In this document: positions 43,678 through 54,891 of the stretch, in pieces | Layout: each line of letters begins with the position of its first letter | Position numbering within the stretch: position 1 is the first letter of the stretch | Source: Mycobacteroides sp. LB1 | GTDB taxonomy: Bacteria; Actinomycetota; Actinomycetes; Mycobacteriales; Mycobacteriaceae | Direction: 5' to 3' | Assembly (NCBI RefSeq): GCF_013449725.1 | Contig: NZ_JACCFF010000002.1 | Location: forward strand, 62,001-126,000 | DNA: 64,000 nt | Program-made: the position numbers and the translations under genes | The notes under the pieces: generated by a model | Databases searched by the model: none | The model's input: only the letters and a program-made list of their open reading frames with translations | What the model was told of the DNA's origin: nothing

Positions 43678-45165
43678 ATGACCAAGAAGGCTCGTCGAGC
43701 GCCTAGGACCGAGGAGGCGGCAGACCGAATGAAGCGGACAGTCAATGGCCGTTTCGCGGCGCGTGGCAAACGATCCGTGGCGGTCGCTCTGGTGGTGCCC
43801 CCACTCGTCGCCGCCAGTCTGATGTTTGCATCCCCGACCATTGCCGTCACCTCGGCAGAACCCAACGACCTGGCCTCGCTGATAAGCGGTTTGGCCGACA
43901 CCAATCAGCAGATCGAACAGCTCACCGCCGACGTGCAGACCCAGCAGGAGTCCATTAACAAGGGATTGGTCGACCTGCAGACCGCACGCGACAATGCGGC
44001 AGGTGCCGCCCAGGCGGTCGACGAGGGGCAACGCTCAGTCGACGTGGCCAACGGTGCGATCACCGAAGCGCAGGGCAAATTCGACCGGATGGCCGCGGCC
44101 ACCTACATGGCAGGCCCGTCGGGTTCATATCTGACCGCGACCAACCCCGACGACGTGGTGCGTCTGGCCTCGGTGACCAAGAGTGTGGAGACAAGCTCGC
44201 AGATCGTCATGGACAACCTGCGCCGCGCCCGCACCGAACAGGTCAACAAGCAGTCGCAGGCGCGGGCCATCCAGGAAAAGGCCGATCAGGCCTCCGCGGA
44301 CGCACAGCAACAGCAGGACGACCTGGTGTCCGCGATGAAGGATGTGCAGAAGAAGCTGGAAGCACAGCGCGGAGCCGCGTCGGAGCTCGCCTCCAAGAAG
44401 AAGAGTGCGGAGGCACAGCTCGCCGCCGCGCGTGGCCCGGCCTATGCGGCAACAACCGCGACCGCGCGGGTGATCAACCCCGATGCCGCCATCGCCGGTA
44501 ACGGCAACGAGTGGACGTCAGCCCCGGCGGCTGTGGCCTCGGATGGGTCGGGTGGTCAGTGGGATACGACGCTTCCGATGATCGCGAGCGCCAACATGCC
44601 TACCGATCCGACGCAGACCATCAACATGGTGTTGGGCATCGGCAACACCGCGGCCAATGTCGGTCAGTCCGCCGTATGCGGTGTCATCGGCATGTTCTGC
44701 CCCAAGCCCGCGCCGGCGGCGTCTTCTACCTCGGGTGGCGAATACATTCCCAAGGTCTACGGCCGGGAGAATGTGGAGCGGGTGATTGCCCGCGCCGGTA
44801 GCGCGATGGGCACGCCGTACTCGTGGGGCGGTGGCTCCTACAACGGGCCGACTCGCGGAATCGACTCCGGCGCAGGAACCGTCGGATACGACTGCTCCGG
44901 GCTGATGATGTACGGCTTTGCCGCGGTTGGCATCAGACTCAGGCACTACACCGGGTACCAGTACACCTCCGGGCGTCAGGTACCCAGTGCTCAAATGAAG
45001 CGCGGCGACATGATCTTCTACGGCCCCAACGCAAGTCAGCACGTTGCGCTGTACCTCGGCAATGGTCAGATGCTCGAAGCGCCGAACACCGGCGATGTGG
45101 TCAAGGTGTCGCCGGTGCGGACCAGCGGCATGACGCCTTTCGTAACCCGATTGATTGAGTGGTAG
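43678..45165 (+). CDS. ripA: Peptidoglycan endopeptidase RipA (NlpC/P60)
   Basis: 495 residues. Signal segment near 35-62, a long coiled coil of about 200 residues (60-260) that blocks or positions the enzyme, an Ala/Pro-rich linker, and the NlpC/P60 domain (about 365-495). Catalytic Cys in VGYDCSGLMMYG, His in ASQHVALYLGNG, plus YSWGGGSYNGPT. Cleaves the D-Glu-mDAP bond during daughter-cell separation. Encoded before ripB and moxR1 as in M. tuberculosis Rv1477. Confidence 0.96.
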   Translation: MTKKARRAPRTEEAADRMKRTVNGRFAARGKRSVAVALVVPPLVAASLMFASPTIAVTSAEPNDLASLISGLADTNQQIEQLTADVQTQQESINKGLVDLQTARDNAAGAAQAVDEGQRSVDVANGAITEAQGKFDRMAAATYMAGPSGSYLTATNPDDVVRLASVTKSVETSSQIVMDNLRRARTEQVNKQSQARAIQEKADQASADAQQQQDDLVSAMKDVQKKLEAQRGAASELASKKKSAEAQLAAARGPAYAATTATARVINPDAAIAGNGNEWTSAPAAVASDGSGGQWDTTLPMIASANMPTDPTQTINMVLGIGNTAANVGQSAVCGVIGMFCPKPAPAASSTSGGEYIPKVYGRENVERVIARAGSAMGTPYSWGGGSYNGPTRGIDSGAGTVGYDCSGLMMYGFAAVGIRLRHYTGYQYTSGRQVPSAQMKRGDMIFYGPNASQHVALYLGNGQMLEAPNTGDVVKVSPVRTSGMTPFVTRLIEW

Positions 45166-45170
45166 AACCT

Positions 45171-45926
45171 GTGAACACAGCGAAAACGACGAAATTGCTC
45201 AAAGTTCAGGGCCTCTTCGTATTACGTGCGGCCCTTGCAGTGGGAATCGCTGTCGCGCTGGTGCTGTTCATGGGTGTGCCGCGAGCCACTGCCGACGACA
45301 ACCCGATCAGCCCGAATGTTGGTACGGCGTTCCTCAACGCCCTCGGACTGAACCCGTCGGGCGGCGACTGGGACAACACCCTGCCCTTCGCGGGGCCGAG
45401 TCAGGGTGCCGACCCCACGAAGATCATGAACGGGGTCATGGGGGTCGGCCAGACCGCATTGGGTGCATTGGGCATCGGCGGGAATCGCGCGTCGGCGGGG
45501 GCCGGCCGTCCACTCGTGTACGGCCGTCAGGCGGTGGAAGCCGCCATCCAGCGGGGCGGTACCCAGCTCGGGGTTCCGTACTCGTGGGGTGGAGGAACTG
45601 TGCGTGGTCCCAGCGGCGGCGTGGACTACGACGCGGGGAAGGTCGGGTACGACTGCTCCGGTTTCACCATGTTTTCCTATGCGGCCGCGGGCGTGAAACT
45701 GCCCAAGTACTCGGGTGACCAGTACAACGCGGGTATGAAGGTTCCGGTTTCCCAGGCAAAACGTGGTGACCTCCTGTTTTACGGGCCGGGTGGTTCGCAA
45801 CACGTGGTCATTTATCTAGGCAACGGCCAGATGCTGGAAGCCAGCGGCAGCGCGGAGAAGGTGACCGTGTCCCCGGTGCGTACCGGTGGTATGACTCCTT
45901 ACGCGGTCCGTATCGTCGCCTGGTAA
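45171..45926 (+). CDS. ripB: Peptidoglycan endopeptidase RipB (NlpC/P60)
   Basis: 251 residues from the GTG at 45171, five bases after ripA; another GTG at 45159 is possible. Signal peptide (ALAVGIAVALVLFMGVPRATA) followed directly by a short linker and the NlpC/P60 domain; no coiled coil, unlike RipA. Catalytic Cys in VGYDCSGFTMFS and His in GSQHVVIYLGNGQMLEASG. The domain shares long identical runs with RipA, so one arose from the other. Confidence 0.95.
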   Translation: MNTAKTTKLLKVQGLFVLRAALAVGIAVALVLFMGVPRATADDNPISPNVGTAFLNALGLNPSGGDWDNTLPFAGPSQGADPTKIMNGVMGVGQTALGALGIGGNRASAGAGRPLVYGRQAVEAAIQRGGTQLGVPYSWGGGTVRGPSGGVDYDAGKVGYDCSGFTMFSYAAAGVKLPKYSGDQYNAGMKVPVSQAKRGDLLFYGPGGSQHVVIYLGNGQMLEASGSAEKVTVSPVRTGGMTPYAVRIVAW

Positions 45927-46099
45927 CCGATCTGGTGTTTCCAGCGGCCTAAAAGGGCGCGCCAGCGAACGGGTACGTGGACCAAATCCAGGGATGCTGG
46001 AATAGTGGACCGGAGGCGCCGCCCAGGGTTGGGTGCCGCTCGTATGGATCGCGCCACCAACAAGGCATGAAATCGTCAGGCAGAGCCGGAGGGAAGTTG

Positions 46100-47245
46100 A
46101 TGTCATCACCAGGGTCACCAGGGGGAGGTGCCGGGTACCCCGGCGGAAGTGTCGGCCCCGCGCCGCACGCGCCGCAGAGTGCGACATCACCGGCTCTGGC
46201 GGCCGATGTGCAGAACCTCGAGCGCGCCATCTTCGAGGTCAAGCGCATCATCGTGGGCCAGGATCGGCTCGTTGAGCGAATTCTGGTCGGCCTGCTGGCC
46301 AAGGGGCATGTGCTGCTCGAGGGCGTGCCCGGTGTCGCCAAGACGCTGGCAGTGGAGACGTTCGCCAAGGTCGTGGGCGGTACGTTCTCGCGCATCCAGT
46401 TCACCCCCGACCTGGTGCCCACCGACATCATCGGTACCCGCATCTACCGGCAGGGCAAGGAGGAGTTCGACACCGAACTCGGTCCCGTGGTCGCCAACTT
46501 CCTGCTGGCGGACGAGATCAACCGCGCTCCCGCGAAGGTGCAGTCCGCGCTACTTGAAGTCATGGCGGAACGACACGTCTCGATCGGCGGCAAGACCTAT
46601 CCGATGCCCAAGCCGTTCCTGGTGATGGCGACGCAGAACCCGATCGAGAACGAGGGTGTGTACCCGCTACCGGAGGCGCAGCGCGACCGTTTCCTGTTCA
46701 AGATCAACGTCGATTACCCGACCGTCGAAGAAGAGCGGGAGATCATCTACCGGATGGGCGTCACGCCGCCCGAGCCCAAGCAGATCCTGTCGGCGGAGAC
46801 GCTGCTGGGCCTGCAGGAGCTGGCGGCCAGGAACTTCGTGCACCACGCCCTCGTCGACTATGTGGTCCGGGTGATCTCCGCCACCCGTAACCCGGCGCAG
46901 TTCGGTCTCGGCGACGTCGCCAACTGGATTTCCTATGGTGCCAGCCCCCGTGCCTCGCTGGGCATTATCGCGGCGTCCCGTGCGCTGGCTCTGGTGCGCG
47001 GGCGTGACTATGTGATCCCGCAGGACGTCATCGAGGTCATCCCGGATGTGCTCCGCCACCGCCTGGTGATGAGTTACGACGCTCTCGCCGATGACGTCTC
47101 CGCCGACACCGCGATCAACCGCATTCTGCAAACGGTGGGCCTGCCGCAGGTGAATGCAGTGCAGCAGCAAGGACATTCGGTGCCGCCGGCGATGGTCGGG
47201 AGCAGCAGCCCGGTCCCGGCCACCCATAACGCCGCGCCCAGGTGA
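46100..47245 (+). CDS. moxR1: MoxR-family AAA+ ATPase
   Basis: 381 residues from the ATG at 46100, with GGAGGGAAG ahead of it. A Gly/Pro-rich N-terminus of 30 residues, then the AAA+ module: LLEGVPGVAKTLAVE (Walker A), LLADEINRAPAKVQSALLEVM (Walker B and sensor region), ATQNPIENEGVYPLPEAQRDRF (MoxR signature). MoxR proteins act as chaperones that activate VWA-domain partners; the DUF58 and VWA genes follow at once. In M. tuberculosis MoxR1 works with RipA. Confidence 0.95.
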   Translation: MSSPGSPGGGAGYPGGSVGPAPHAPQSATSPALAADVQNLERAIFEVKRIIVGQDRLVERILVGLLAKGHVLLEGVPGVAKTLAVETFAKVVGGTFSRIQFTPDLVPTDIIGTRIYRQGKEEFDTELGPVVANFLLADEINRAPAKVQSALLEVMAERHVSIGGKTYPMPKPFLVMATQNPIENEGVYPLPEAQRDRFLFKINVDYPTVEEEREIIYRMGVTPPEPKQILSAETLLGLQELAARNFVHHALVDYVVRVISATRNPAQFGLGDVANWISYGASPRASLGIIAASRALALVRGRDYVIPQDVIEVIPDVLRHRLVMSYDALADDVSADTAINRILQTVGLPQVNAVQQQGHSVPPAMVGSSSPVPATHNAAPR

Positions 47246-48201
47246 GCACTCCCAGTCCTGGCTCTGCCCGGCCGGTAGACATCCCGTCGCTGCGCCGTGG
47301 CGAGATCCGTGACCCGCAGCTGTCGGCGGCACTGCGGACATTGGAGTTGAAAGTACGACGCAAGCTGGACGGGGTGCTGCACGGCAATCACCTTGGTCTG
47401 ATTCCCGGCCCGGGATCGGAACCAGGGGAATCCACGCTTTATCAGCCCGGTGATGACGTGCGCCGGATGGACTGGTCGGTGACCGCCCGGACCACCAGCC
47501 CGCACGTGCGCCAGATGATTGCCGATCGCGAACTGGAGACCTGGTTGGTGGTCGATATGTCCGCGAGCCTGGACTTCGGCACCACCAACTGCGAGAAACG
47601 CGATCTCGCGGTGGCCGCCGCCGCAGCCGTCATCTTCTTGAACAGCGGCGGCGGGAACCGGCTCGGCGCGATAATTGCCAACGGGGACAAGATTGTTCGC
47701 TTGCCTGCGCGATCGGGCCGGGCCCACGAGCAGGACATTCTGCGCAGCATCGCCACCATGCCCAAGGCGCCGCAAGGGGTGCGCGGGGACCTGTCGGTGG
47801 CCATCGACGCTCTCCGCAGGCCGGAGCGCCGCCGCGGAATGGCCGTCGTCATCAGTGACTTTCTCGGTCCCATCAACTGGATGCGGCCGTTGCGCGCCAT
47901 CGGTGCCCGGCACGAGGTGCTCGGGATCGAGGTGCTCGATCCGCGCGACGTGGAACTGCCCGATGTCGGCGAGGTGCTGTTGCAGGACGCCGAGACCGGG
48001 GTCACCAAGGAGTACCGGATCGATGAGAACCTGCGGCGCGACTTCGAGCAGGCGGCGGCCCAGCATCATGACGAGGTGGCACGCACATTGCGACGTTGTG
48101 GCGCTCCGATTTTGAGCCTGCGGACGGACCGTGACTGGATTGATGACATCGTGAGATTCGTCTCCAAGCAGCGCCGCGGTGCGGTGGCGGTGGCTCGATG
48201 A
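47242..48201 (+). CDS. DUF58 domain protein
   Basis: 319 residues, GTG overlapping the moxR1 stop (GTGA). [31 protein letters not shown] (in part: [18 protein letters not shown]) is the DUF58 signature; [15 protein letters not shown] shows a VWA-like metal site with DMSAS. Typical partner between MoxR and a VWA membrane protein. Role probably in envelope maturation. No membrane helix. Confidence 0.92.
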   Translation: MSTPSPGSARPVDIPSLRRGEIRDPQLSAALRTLELKVRRKLDGVLHGNHLGLIPGPGSEPGESTLYQPGDDVRRMDWSVTARTTSPHVRQMIADRELETWLVVDMSASLDFGTTNCEKRDLAVAAAAAVIFLNSGGGNRLGAIIANGDKIVRLPARSGRAHEQDILRSIATMPKAPQGVRGDLSVAIDALRRPERRRGMAVVISDFLGPINWMRPLRAIGARHEVLGIEVLDPRDVELPDVGEVLLQDAETGVTKEYRIDENLRRDFEQAAAQHHDEVARTLRRCGAPILSLRTDRDWIDDIVRFVSKQRRGAVAVAR

Positions 48202-49208
48202 GTGATCTGCCGTTCTTCGGGCCGATGACTCTCACGGGATTCACCCACCCGTGGTTCTTCCTGGTGCTGCTGCTGGTGGCCGGGTTGGTCGGGCTATATG
48301 TGTTTGCGCAGTATCTGCGGGAGAAGCGGGTACTGCGATTCGCGAACACCGAGCTACTGGACTCGGTTGCCCCCAAACGACCGCGTACCTGGCGCCATGC
48401 GGCGACGGCGCTGCTGGTGGTGGGCCTTGTGGTGTTGAGCATCGCGTTGGCCGGCCCCAGCCATGACGTGCGGATTCCCCGTAACCGGGCCGTGGTGATG
48501 CTTGTCATCGACGTTTCCCGGTCCATGGAATCCACCGACGTCGCCCCGAACCGGATCGGCGCAGCCAAGGACGCCGGCAAGGAGTTTGCGCGGAACCTCA
48601 CCCCGGGCATCAACCTAGGTCTCATCGCGTTCGCGGGTACCGCGACGGTGTTGGTGTCGCCGACCACCAACCGCGATGCCACCATCAGTGCCATTGACAG
48701 ACTGCAGCTGGCCGATCGCACGGCCACCGGTGAGGGCATCTTCACCGCGCTGCAGGCCATCGCCACGGTGGGCGCGGTCATCGGTGGCGGCGACAAGGCG
48801 CCGCCGGCGCGCATCGTGCTGATGTCGGACGGTAAGGAGACGGTGCCGTCGAACCCGGACAACCCCAAGGGCGCCTACACCGCGGCCAGGACCGCCAAGG
48901 ACCAGGGCGTACCGATCTCGACCATCGCCTTTGGGACCAAGGATGGGTACGTCGAGATCAACGGGCAGCGTCAGGCCGTTCCGTATGCGCCCGATATGAC
49001 GGAGAAGATAGCCAAGCTTTCCGGCGGCGAGGCGTATACCGCGTCGAGTCTGGACCAGCTCAAACAGGTGTACGGCAATCTGCAGCAGCAGATCGGCTAC
49101 GAGACGATCAGGGGCGACGCCAGCGTCGGCTGGCTGCGACTGGGGGCTCTGCTCGTGCTGGCGGCTTCCTTCGTGGGGCTGCTGGTCAACAGGCGACTGC
49201 CCAACTGA
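48198..49208 (+). CDS. VWA-domain membrane protein (Rv1481-like)
   Basis: 336 residues, ATG in a 4-bp overlap with DUF58. Two N-terminal helices (18-40 and 70-90), a VWA domain with the MIDAS motif DVSRSMES near residue 109 and further Thr and Asp residues ([14 protein letters not shown]), and a C-terminal helix ([18 protein letters not shown]). It is the membrane end of the MoxR/DUF58/VWA trio and likely the target of MoxR1 activation. Confidence 0.93.
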   Translation: MSDLPFFGPMTLTGFTHPWFFLVLLLVAGLVGLYVFAQYLREKRVLRFANTELLDSVAPKRPRTWRHAATALLVVGLVVLSIALAGPSHDVRIPRNRAVVMLVIDVSRSMESTDVAPNRIGAAKDAGKEFARNLTPGINLGLIAFAGTATVLVSPTTNRDATISAIDRLQLADRTATGEGIFTALQAIATVGAVIGGGDKAPPARIVLMSDGKETVPSNPDNPKGAYTAARTAKDQGVPISTIAFGTKDGYVEINGQRQAVPYAPDMTEKIAKLSGGEAYTASSLDQLKQVYGNLQQQIGYETIRGDASVGWLRLGALLVLAASFVGLLVNRRLPN

Positions 49209-49263
49209 GTTGTTGTCCGCTTGACGGGTTTCCTTGGGCCAGTCGTTTTGGGCAGAAGTCTAA

Positions 49264-50057
<794 letters not shown>

Positions 50058-50126
50058 CTCTGCCCACCAGGAAAGTCCACGCGGAAACGTTCACGCGGAA
50101 CGTCCAACGAAGAATTAGGAATAGAC

Positions 50127-50936
50127 ATGACAGGTTTACTCGAAGGCAAGCGGATCCTGGTGACGGGCATCATCACCGATTCCTCGATCGCATTCCACAT
50201 CGCAAAGGTCGCGCAGGAACAGGGTGCGCAGCTGGTGCTCACCGGCTTCGACCGGTTGCGCCTCATTGAGCGCATCACCCAGCGCCTGCCACAGCCGGCA
50301 CCGCTGCTGGAGCTCAATGTGCAGGACGAGAAGCACCTGGACAGCCTCGCCGACCGTGTCACCGAGGTGATCGGGGAGGGCAACAAGCTGGACGGCGTCG
50401 TTCACTCGATCGGTTTCATGCCGCAGACCGGTATGGGGTTGAATCCGTTTTTCGAGGCGCCGTTCGAGGACGTGTCCAAGGGCTTCCACATCTCGGCGTT
50501 CTCCTACGCATCGCTGGCCAAGGCAGTGCTGCCGATCATGAACCGCGGCGGCAGCATCGTGGGTATGGACTTCGACCCGACCCGCGCGATGCCGTTCTAC
50601 AACTGGATGACCGTGGCCAAGAGCGCACTGGAATCGGTCAACCGGTTCGTCGCGCGCGAGGCGGGTGCGGCCGGTATTCGTTCGAATCTTGTTGCGGCCG
50701 GTCCGGTCCGAACCTTGGCCATGAGTGCCATCGTCGGTGGTGCGCTGGGCGATGAGGCCGGCAAGCAGATGAGCGTGCTCGAGGATGGCTGGGACCAGCG
50801 TGCCCCGATCGGCTGGGATATGAAGGACCCGACACCGGTCGCCAAGACGGTGTGCGCCCTGCTGTCCGATTGGCTGCCCGCCACCACCGGCGACATCATC
50901 TTCGCCGACGGCGGCGCCCACACCCAGCTGCTCTAA
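50127..50936 (+). CDS. inhA: Enoyl-ACP reductase InhA
   Basis: 269 residues, same length as in M. tuberculosis. NADH-dependent reductase of mycolic acid synthesis and the isoniazid/ethionamide target. Ser94, Ile95 ([10 protein letters not shown]), Phe149, Tyr158 and Lys165 ([11 protein letters not shown]) are all present at the usual numbers, so the common resistance residues are wild type. The start follows fabG1 by 104 bp, including repeat copy 2; GAATTAGGAA precedes the ATG. Confidence 0.98.
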   Translation: MTGLLEGKRILVTGIITDSSIAFHIAKVAQEQGAQLVLTGFDRLRLIERITQRLPQPAPLLELNVQDEKHLDSLADRVTEVIGEGNKLDGVVHSIGFMPQTGMGLNPFFEAPFEDVSKGFHISAFSYASLAKAVLPIMNRGGSIVGMDFDPTRAMPFYNWMTVAKSALESVNRFVAREAGAAGIRSNLVAAGPVRTLAMSAIVGGALGDEAGKQMSVLEDGWDQRAPIGWDMKDPTPVAKTVCALLSDWLPATTGDIIFADGGAHTQLL

Positions 50937-50952
50937 CGGCAGGAACTCGGCT

Positions 50953-51975
50953 GTGTTGTTCGATGCTGTCCTGCTGCTGTCCTTCGGGGGTCCCGAGGGG
51001 CCGCAGGAGGTCCGGCCGTTTCTTGAGAATGTGACGCGCGGGCGCGGGGTCCCGCCTGAGCGTCTCGACGAGGTCGCCGAGCACTACTTCCATTTCGGCG
51101 GCGTCTCACCCATCAACGGCATCAACCGTGCGCTCATCACTCAGATTGAACAGCAGCTAGAACTCGCCGGGCGCCCGCTGCCGGTTTTCTTCGGCAACCG
51201 CAACTGGTACCCCATGGTGGAAGACACCGTCGCCGATATGCGGGATAAGGGGATCCGGCGTGCCGCCGTGTTCACTACCTCTGCCTGGGGCGGATACTCG
51301 GGATGCACGCAGTACGTGGAGGACATCGCCCGTGCGCGTGCCGCGGTGGGGGACGGGGCACCGGAGTTGGTGAAGCTCCGTCAGTACTTCGACCACCCGG
51401 CATTGGTGCGGCTGTACGCCGACGCCGTCGTCCAGGCGGTTTCGGGTCTGCGGGGTGCACCACGGCTGGTGTTCACCGCGCACTCCATCCCCGTCGCAGC
51501 CGACCGACGGCACGGCCCGGAGCTGTACAGCCGCCAGGTGCGCTATCTCGCGCAGTTGGTGGCCGCCGCGGCGGGACACCAGGACTACGACGTGGTGTGG
51601 CAGTCCCGCTCGGGTCCGCCCCAGGTGCCGTGGCTCGAACCGGATATTGTCGATCATCTTGCGGCACTGAAAGATCGGGGAGTGCGATCAGTGGTGGTGG
51701 CGCCGATCGGTTTCGTGTCGGACCACCTGGAGGTGGTGTGGGACCTGGACAACGAGGCGTCCGTCTACGCGGCCGAACATGACATCGAGTTCGCGCGAGC
51801 GGCGACGCCCGGTGCTGACGCGGCATTCGCGGGGCTTGCGGTCGACCTGATCGACGAGCTTGTGGACGGGAGGCCGCCGCTGCGTGCCGAAGAGGGAAGC
51901 CCCGTCCCCGGATACGGATTCAGCGTGAACGGCGCCGCATGCTCACCACTGTGTTGTGGCCGACTGGACGCTTAG
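50953..51975 (+). CDS. hemH: Ferrochelatase (coproporphyrin ferrochelatase type)
   Basis: 340 residues, GTG 16 bases after inh[12 protein letters not shown] at the start, FGNRNWYPM and [14 protein letters not shown] (catalytic His), and the C-terminal [10 protein letters not shown] with another Cys in YSGCTQY; these four cysteines fit the [2Fe-2S] cluster ligands of mycobacterial ferrochelatase. In actinobacteria it puts iron into coproporphyrin III in heme synthesis. Ends in a 4-bp TTAG overlap with the next, convergent gene. Confidence 0.96.
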   Translation: MLFDAVLLLSFGGPEGPQEVRPFLENVTRGRGVPPERLDEVAEHYFHFGGVSPINGINRALITQIEQQLELAGRPLPVFFGNRNWYPMVEDTVADMRDKGIRRAAVFTTSAWGGYSGCTQYVEDIARARAAVGDGAPELVKLRQYFDHPALVRLYADAVVQAVSGLRGAPRLVFTAHSIPVAADRRHGPELYSRQVRYLAQLVAAAAGHQDYDVVWQSRSGPPQVPWLEPDIVDHLAALKDRGVRSVVVAPIGFVSDHLEVVWDLDNEASVYAAEHDIEFARAATPGADAAFAGLAVDLIDELVDGRPPLRAEEGSPVPGYGFSVNGAACSPLCCGRLDA

Positions 51976-52799
51976 CGCGCGGACTCGATGATGGCGGCCG
52001 CCGCAGCCATCCGCGCCTCGCGCACCAGAATGACGAGGGGGCGCAGCACCTCGGCGACCGCGCCGTCGTCGAGCGCCCCGGGTGACTCCATGATCTCGGC
52101 CGCCGCTGTGGCGATGGCCTCGACCTGATTGGCCGAATCGAGCACCCTAACTGCACGGGGCGGCGCGTGGTCAGGCAGACGGTGCCCGCGTAGCGTGGAC
52201 AGCACCTCCTCGACCAGGGAGCGGGGGTCGGCATCTGGGGCGCCCACAGCTCGGTCCAGGCGATTGAGTGTCGCGGTGGCGGTCCGGACCGCCTGGCGTA
52301 GTTGATATTCGGCTTCCCCGAGGTCCGGTCCCGCTTGTGGTGGGATCCGGCCGGGTAGCGAGTACACGGTCCAGGACAGGCCGATGGTCTCCCCGCTGTC
52401 CTCGTCGTACTCTACGGCGGGAACCAATCCTATTGCGGTGGAATCATTTTGGCGATCGCTGAGTACGATCGCCTCGCTGGCCTCTATCGCATCGCGCTGG
52501 AACTGGGTGCCGGCGGGCAGGCCTCGGGGGTCGCCCGGAGCGGGCAGGATCACGTGGATATCGGGTGAGCCGTGTGGCTGGCCGGTGCCGGTACGGATCG
52601 TCTGAAGCAGGCCGATGGGGCCGTTATCGTCCATATCCGGCCACGAGAGTCCCGTGTGACCGGCCGCTACGGCGTCGTAGGCCGTCACTAAATGCCGTGG
52701 GGCCCAGGCGATAAGGGCATCGATGACGTCGTCGGGCGCCGCGCGGCCTGCCAGCCACGCGCTTGCCCACACCGCCAGGGACACACTCGGATTCGCCAT
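51972..52799 (-). CDS. Conserved protein of the Rv1486c type
   Basis: 275 residues from the ATG at 52799 ([18 protein letters not shown]); a start 12 codons earlier exists. N-terminal part: [24 protein letters not shown]; middle beta-rich ([20 protein letters not shown]); C-terminal half helical with [20 protein letters not shown]. No signal peptide and no catalytic motif I recognise. Same place between hemH and nfeD as Rv1486c. Function unknown. Confidence 0.8.
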   Translation of the reverse strand: MANPSVSLAVWASAWLAGRAAPDDVIDALIAWAPRHLVTAYDAVAAGHTGLSWPDMDDNGPIGLLQTIRTGTGQPHGSPDIHVILPAPGDPRGLPAGTQFQRDAIEASEAIVLSDRQNDSTAIGLVPAVEYDEDSGETIGLSWTVYSLPGRIPPQAGPDLGEAEYQLRQAVRTATATLNRLDRAVGAPDADPRSLVEEVLSTLRGHRLPDHAPPRAVRVLDSANQVEAIATAAAEIMESPGALDDGAVAEVLRPLVILVREARMAAAAAIIESAR

Positions 52800-52864
52800 G
52801 ATGTTGGCAGTGTAAGGCGCCGCATCCGCCCCCACCAGTTGCCCACGCGGGCTAATGTGGACAC

Positions 52865-53290
52865 ATGCCGATTGTGTGGCTCGTCGCGGGCATCTTGCTC
52901 GCGGCCGCCGAGCTGATGACAGGTGACATGTTCCTGTTGATGCTGGGCGGTTCGGCCCTGGTCACGGCCGGTGCCGGGTGGGTATTCGACATGCCGCTGT
53001 GGGCGGAGGGGCTGGTCTTCGTCATCAGTGCGTTGGTGCTGCTGGTCGGTGTGCGGCCTGCTTTGCGCAAGCGGCTCACCGCCGGCCCCATCCTGCATAC
53101 CAACGCCAGGGCGTTGGAGGGCAAGAGCGCCATTGTGATTGAACCCGTCGACGATGTCCATGGGCTGGTTCGACTGGGTGGTGAGGTGTGGTCTGCTCGT
53201 AGCCTGGAGAAATCAGGTCGATTCGATCAGGGAGAGACGGTGACGGTCGTTCAGATCGACGGTGCCACCGCGGTTGTCGAGAAGATCTAG
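52865..53290 (+). CDS. NfeD-family membrane protein
   Basis: 141 residues. Two to three N-terminal helices (IVWLVAGILLAAAELMTGDMF; LMLGGSALVTAGAGW; LVFVISALVLLVG) and a C-terminal OB fold (ARALEGKSAIVIEPVDDVHGLVRLGGEVWSA, in part). NfeD proteins pair with SPFH/stomatin proteins, and the SPFH gene follows after 30 bp. Equivalent of Rv1487. Confidence 0.93.
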   Translation: MPIVWLVAGILLAAAELMTGDMFLLMLGGSALVTAGAGWVFDMPLWAEGLVFVISALVLLVGVRPALRKRLTAGPILHTNARALEGKSAIVIEPVDDVHGLVRLGGEVWSARSLEKSGRFDQGETVTVVQIDGATAVVEKI

Positions 53291-53320
53291 CGCAAGAATC
53301 TCAGTGAGGAGAGAACGGGT

Positions 53321-54478
53321 ATGGGAGTAGCTGCCGGAGCCTTTGTGCTGATCGTCTTGATCATCCTGGGCGTCACCATCGTGCTGAAGTCCGTGGCACT
53401 CGTCCCGCAGGCCGAGGCCGCGGTTGTCGAGCGTCTAGGGCGGTATTCGAAGACCGTGAGCGGGCAGTTGACCATCTTGGTGCCGTTCGTCGACCGCATC
53501 CGGGCGAAGGTTGATCTGCGCGAACGGGTGGTGTCCTTCCCGCCGCAACCGGTGATTACCGAGGACAACCTGACGGTGAATATTGACACTGTGGTCTATT
53601 TCCAGGTCACCAACCCGCAGGCCGCGGTGTACGAGATCAGTAACTACATCGTCGGCGTCGAGCAGCTCACCACTACCACCCTGCGCAACGTGGTCGGTGG
53701 TATGACCCTGGAGCAGACGCTGACCTCACGCGATCAGATCAACGGTCAGCTGCGTGGTGTGCTCGACGAAGCCACCGGCCGCTGGGGCCTGCGGGTGGCG
53801 CGGGTCGAGCTGCGATCCATCGATCCGCCGCCGTCGGTGCAGGAATCGATGGAAAAGCAGATGAAGGCCGACCGTGAGAAGCGGGCGATGATTCTCTCTG
53901 CCGAAGGTGCCCGACAAGCGGCGATCCTGTCGGCTGAGGGGCAGAAGCAGTCACAGATCCTCGCCGCTGAAGGTGCCCGACAATCCGTGATCCTGGCCGC
54001 CGAAGGTGAACGCCAGTCCCGCATTCTGCGTGCCGAAGGTGAGCGTGCCGCCCAGTATCTGCAGGCGCAGGGTCAGGCCAAGGCCATCGAAAAGGTCTTT
54101 GCCGCAGTAAAATCTGGTAAGCCCACGCCAGAGTTGTTGGCGTACCAGTACATACAGACACTGCCGAAGATGGCCCAGGGTGAAGCCAACAAGGTATGGC
54201 TTATCCCCAGCGACTTCGGTTCCGCGCTACAGGGATTCACCAAGCTGTTGGGTGCGCCGGGGGAGGACGGCGTATTCCGCTATCAGCCGTCCCCGGCTGA
54301 CGCCGAACCAAACGAGCGCCCCGAGGATGACTCCGACGAGGTCGCCGGGTGGTTCGATTCCAGGACTACCCCCGAAGTCGCTGCAGCAGTTGCCGCGGCG
54401 CAATCCGCGGCCAAGGAAATCGCGGCGGTGGATCCAGTGATCGACCCCGCAAGCCGCCATGGGCTTCCCGGGGTATGA
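53321..54478 (+). CDS. SPFH/stomatin-like membrane protein
   Basis: 385 residues. One N-terminal helix (FVLIVLIILGVTIVL), the SPFH/PHB domain (VPQAEAAVVERLGRYSKTVSG onward; RERVVSFPPQPVITEDN), then a long coiled part with repeated AEGxRQxxIL units (residues about 190-250) and an acidic C-terminus. Builds membrane microdomain scaffolds. GGTATGAT ends the gene just before the M-box region. Equivalent of Rv1488. Confidence 0.94.
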   Translation: MGVAAGAFVLIVLIILGVTIVLKSVALVPQAEAAVVERLGRYSKTVSGQLTILVPFVDRIRAKVDLRERVVSFPPQPVITEDNLTVNIDTVVYFQVTNPQAAVYEISNYIVGVEQLTTTTLRNVVGGMTLEQTLTSRDQINGQLRGVLDEATGRWGLRVARVELRSIDPPPSVQESMEKQMKADREKRAMILSAEGARQAAILSAEGQKQSQILAAEGARQSVILAAEGERQSRILRAEGERAAQYLQAQGQAKAIEKVFAAVKSGKPTPELLAYQYIQTLPKMAQGEANKVWLIPSDFGSALQGFTKLLGAPGEDGVFRYQPSPADAEPNERPEDDSDEVAGWFDSRTTPEVAAAVAAAQSAAKEIAAVDPVIDPASRHGLPGV

Positions 54479-54492
54479 TGGCAGTCGGTTCA

Positions 54493-54655
54493 GCACCTTG
54501 CTAGGTGAGGCTCCTGCGCGAACACAGGCCACTGATCTGACGACGTCGAGAGACGCCCAAGGTTAGGACAGGTCTTCCCGGACTAAGGGATGACCCAAAG
54601 TGGCTTCCGGATACGGACACGTCGCGCAGTGCCGAAGCCCTGTCGAGAGAGGTGC
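54493..54655 (+). ncRNA. M-box (ykoK leader) Mg2+ riboswitch
   Basis: Highly conserved M-box blocks in the right order: TAGGTGAGGCTCCT (54502-54515), GTCGAGAGACGCCCAAGG (54545-54562) and AAGTGGCTTCCGG (54598-54610). The ends GCACCT (54493-54498) and AGGTGC (54650-54655) pair to close the structure. TGTCGAGAGA (54641-54650) can instead pair with TCTCTC..ACA (54685-54695), giving a possible switch. The aptamer binds Mg2+ and usually lowers expression of Mg2+ transport or stress genes; in M. tuberculosis M-boxes precede Rv1535 and the PE20/mgtC region. No terminator with a U-tract is evident. Confidence 0.88.
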
Positions 54656-54759
54656 GCGCCCAACGGATATCACCGTTCGGGCAGTCTCTCTCACATATGG
54701 TCGTTGCGCCGATTGATGACGCCCGCGTGCGTCCTGGAGGCAAGGAGGTGAGGCACGAA

Positions 54760-54837
54760 GTGAAACCTGGCGATAGTCCGGCTAGACAATCGATGCCGCC
54801 CACCCTGCCATCCCTTATCGGTGAATTCTTCACGTAA
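54760..54837 (+). CDS. Possible Pro-rich leader peptide downstream of the M-box
   Basis: 25 codons starting at GTG 54760, with a perfect AAGGAGGT (54742-54749) ten bases upstream. The peptide has five prolines (MKPGDSPARQ, then SMPPTLPSLIGEFFT). It lies between the riboswitch and the first mini-protein gene (55 bp before it). By analogy to mgtL, a Pro-rich leader could couple translation speed to control; this is inference and the peptide may not be made. Confidence 0.4.
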   Translation: MKPGDSPARQSMPPTLPSLIGEFFT

Positions 54838-54891
54838 CCAATTCATTTGGCGTGTGCCGGGTCGGCGGCTCCCACGAAAAGGAGTCCGATC

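Noticed and set aside
53064..53083. Near match (18 of 20) to the reverse 21-nt repeat in the nfeD gene
   Set aside because: It is in a conserved coding position (LRKRLTAG) inside an intact gene and is explained by common Arg, Lys and Leu codons; not at a gene junction.
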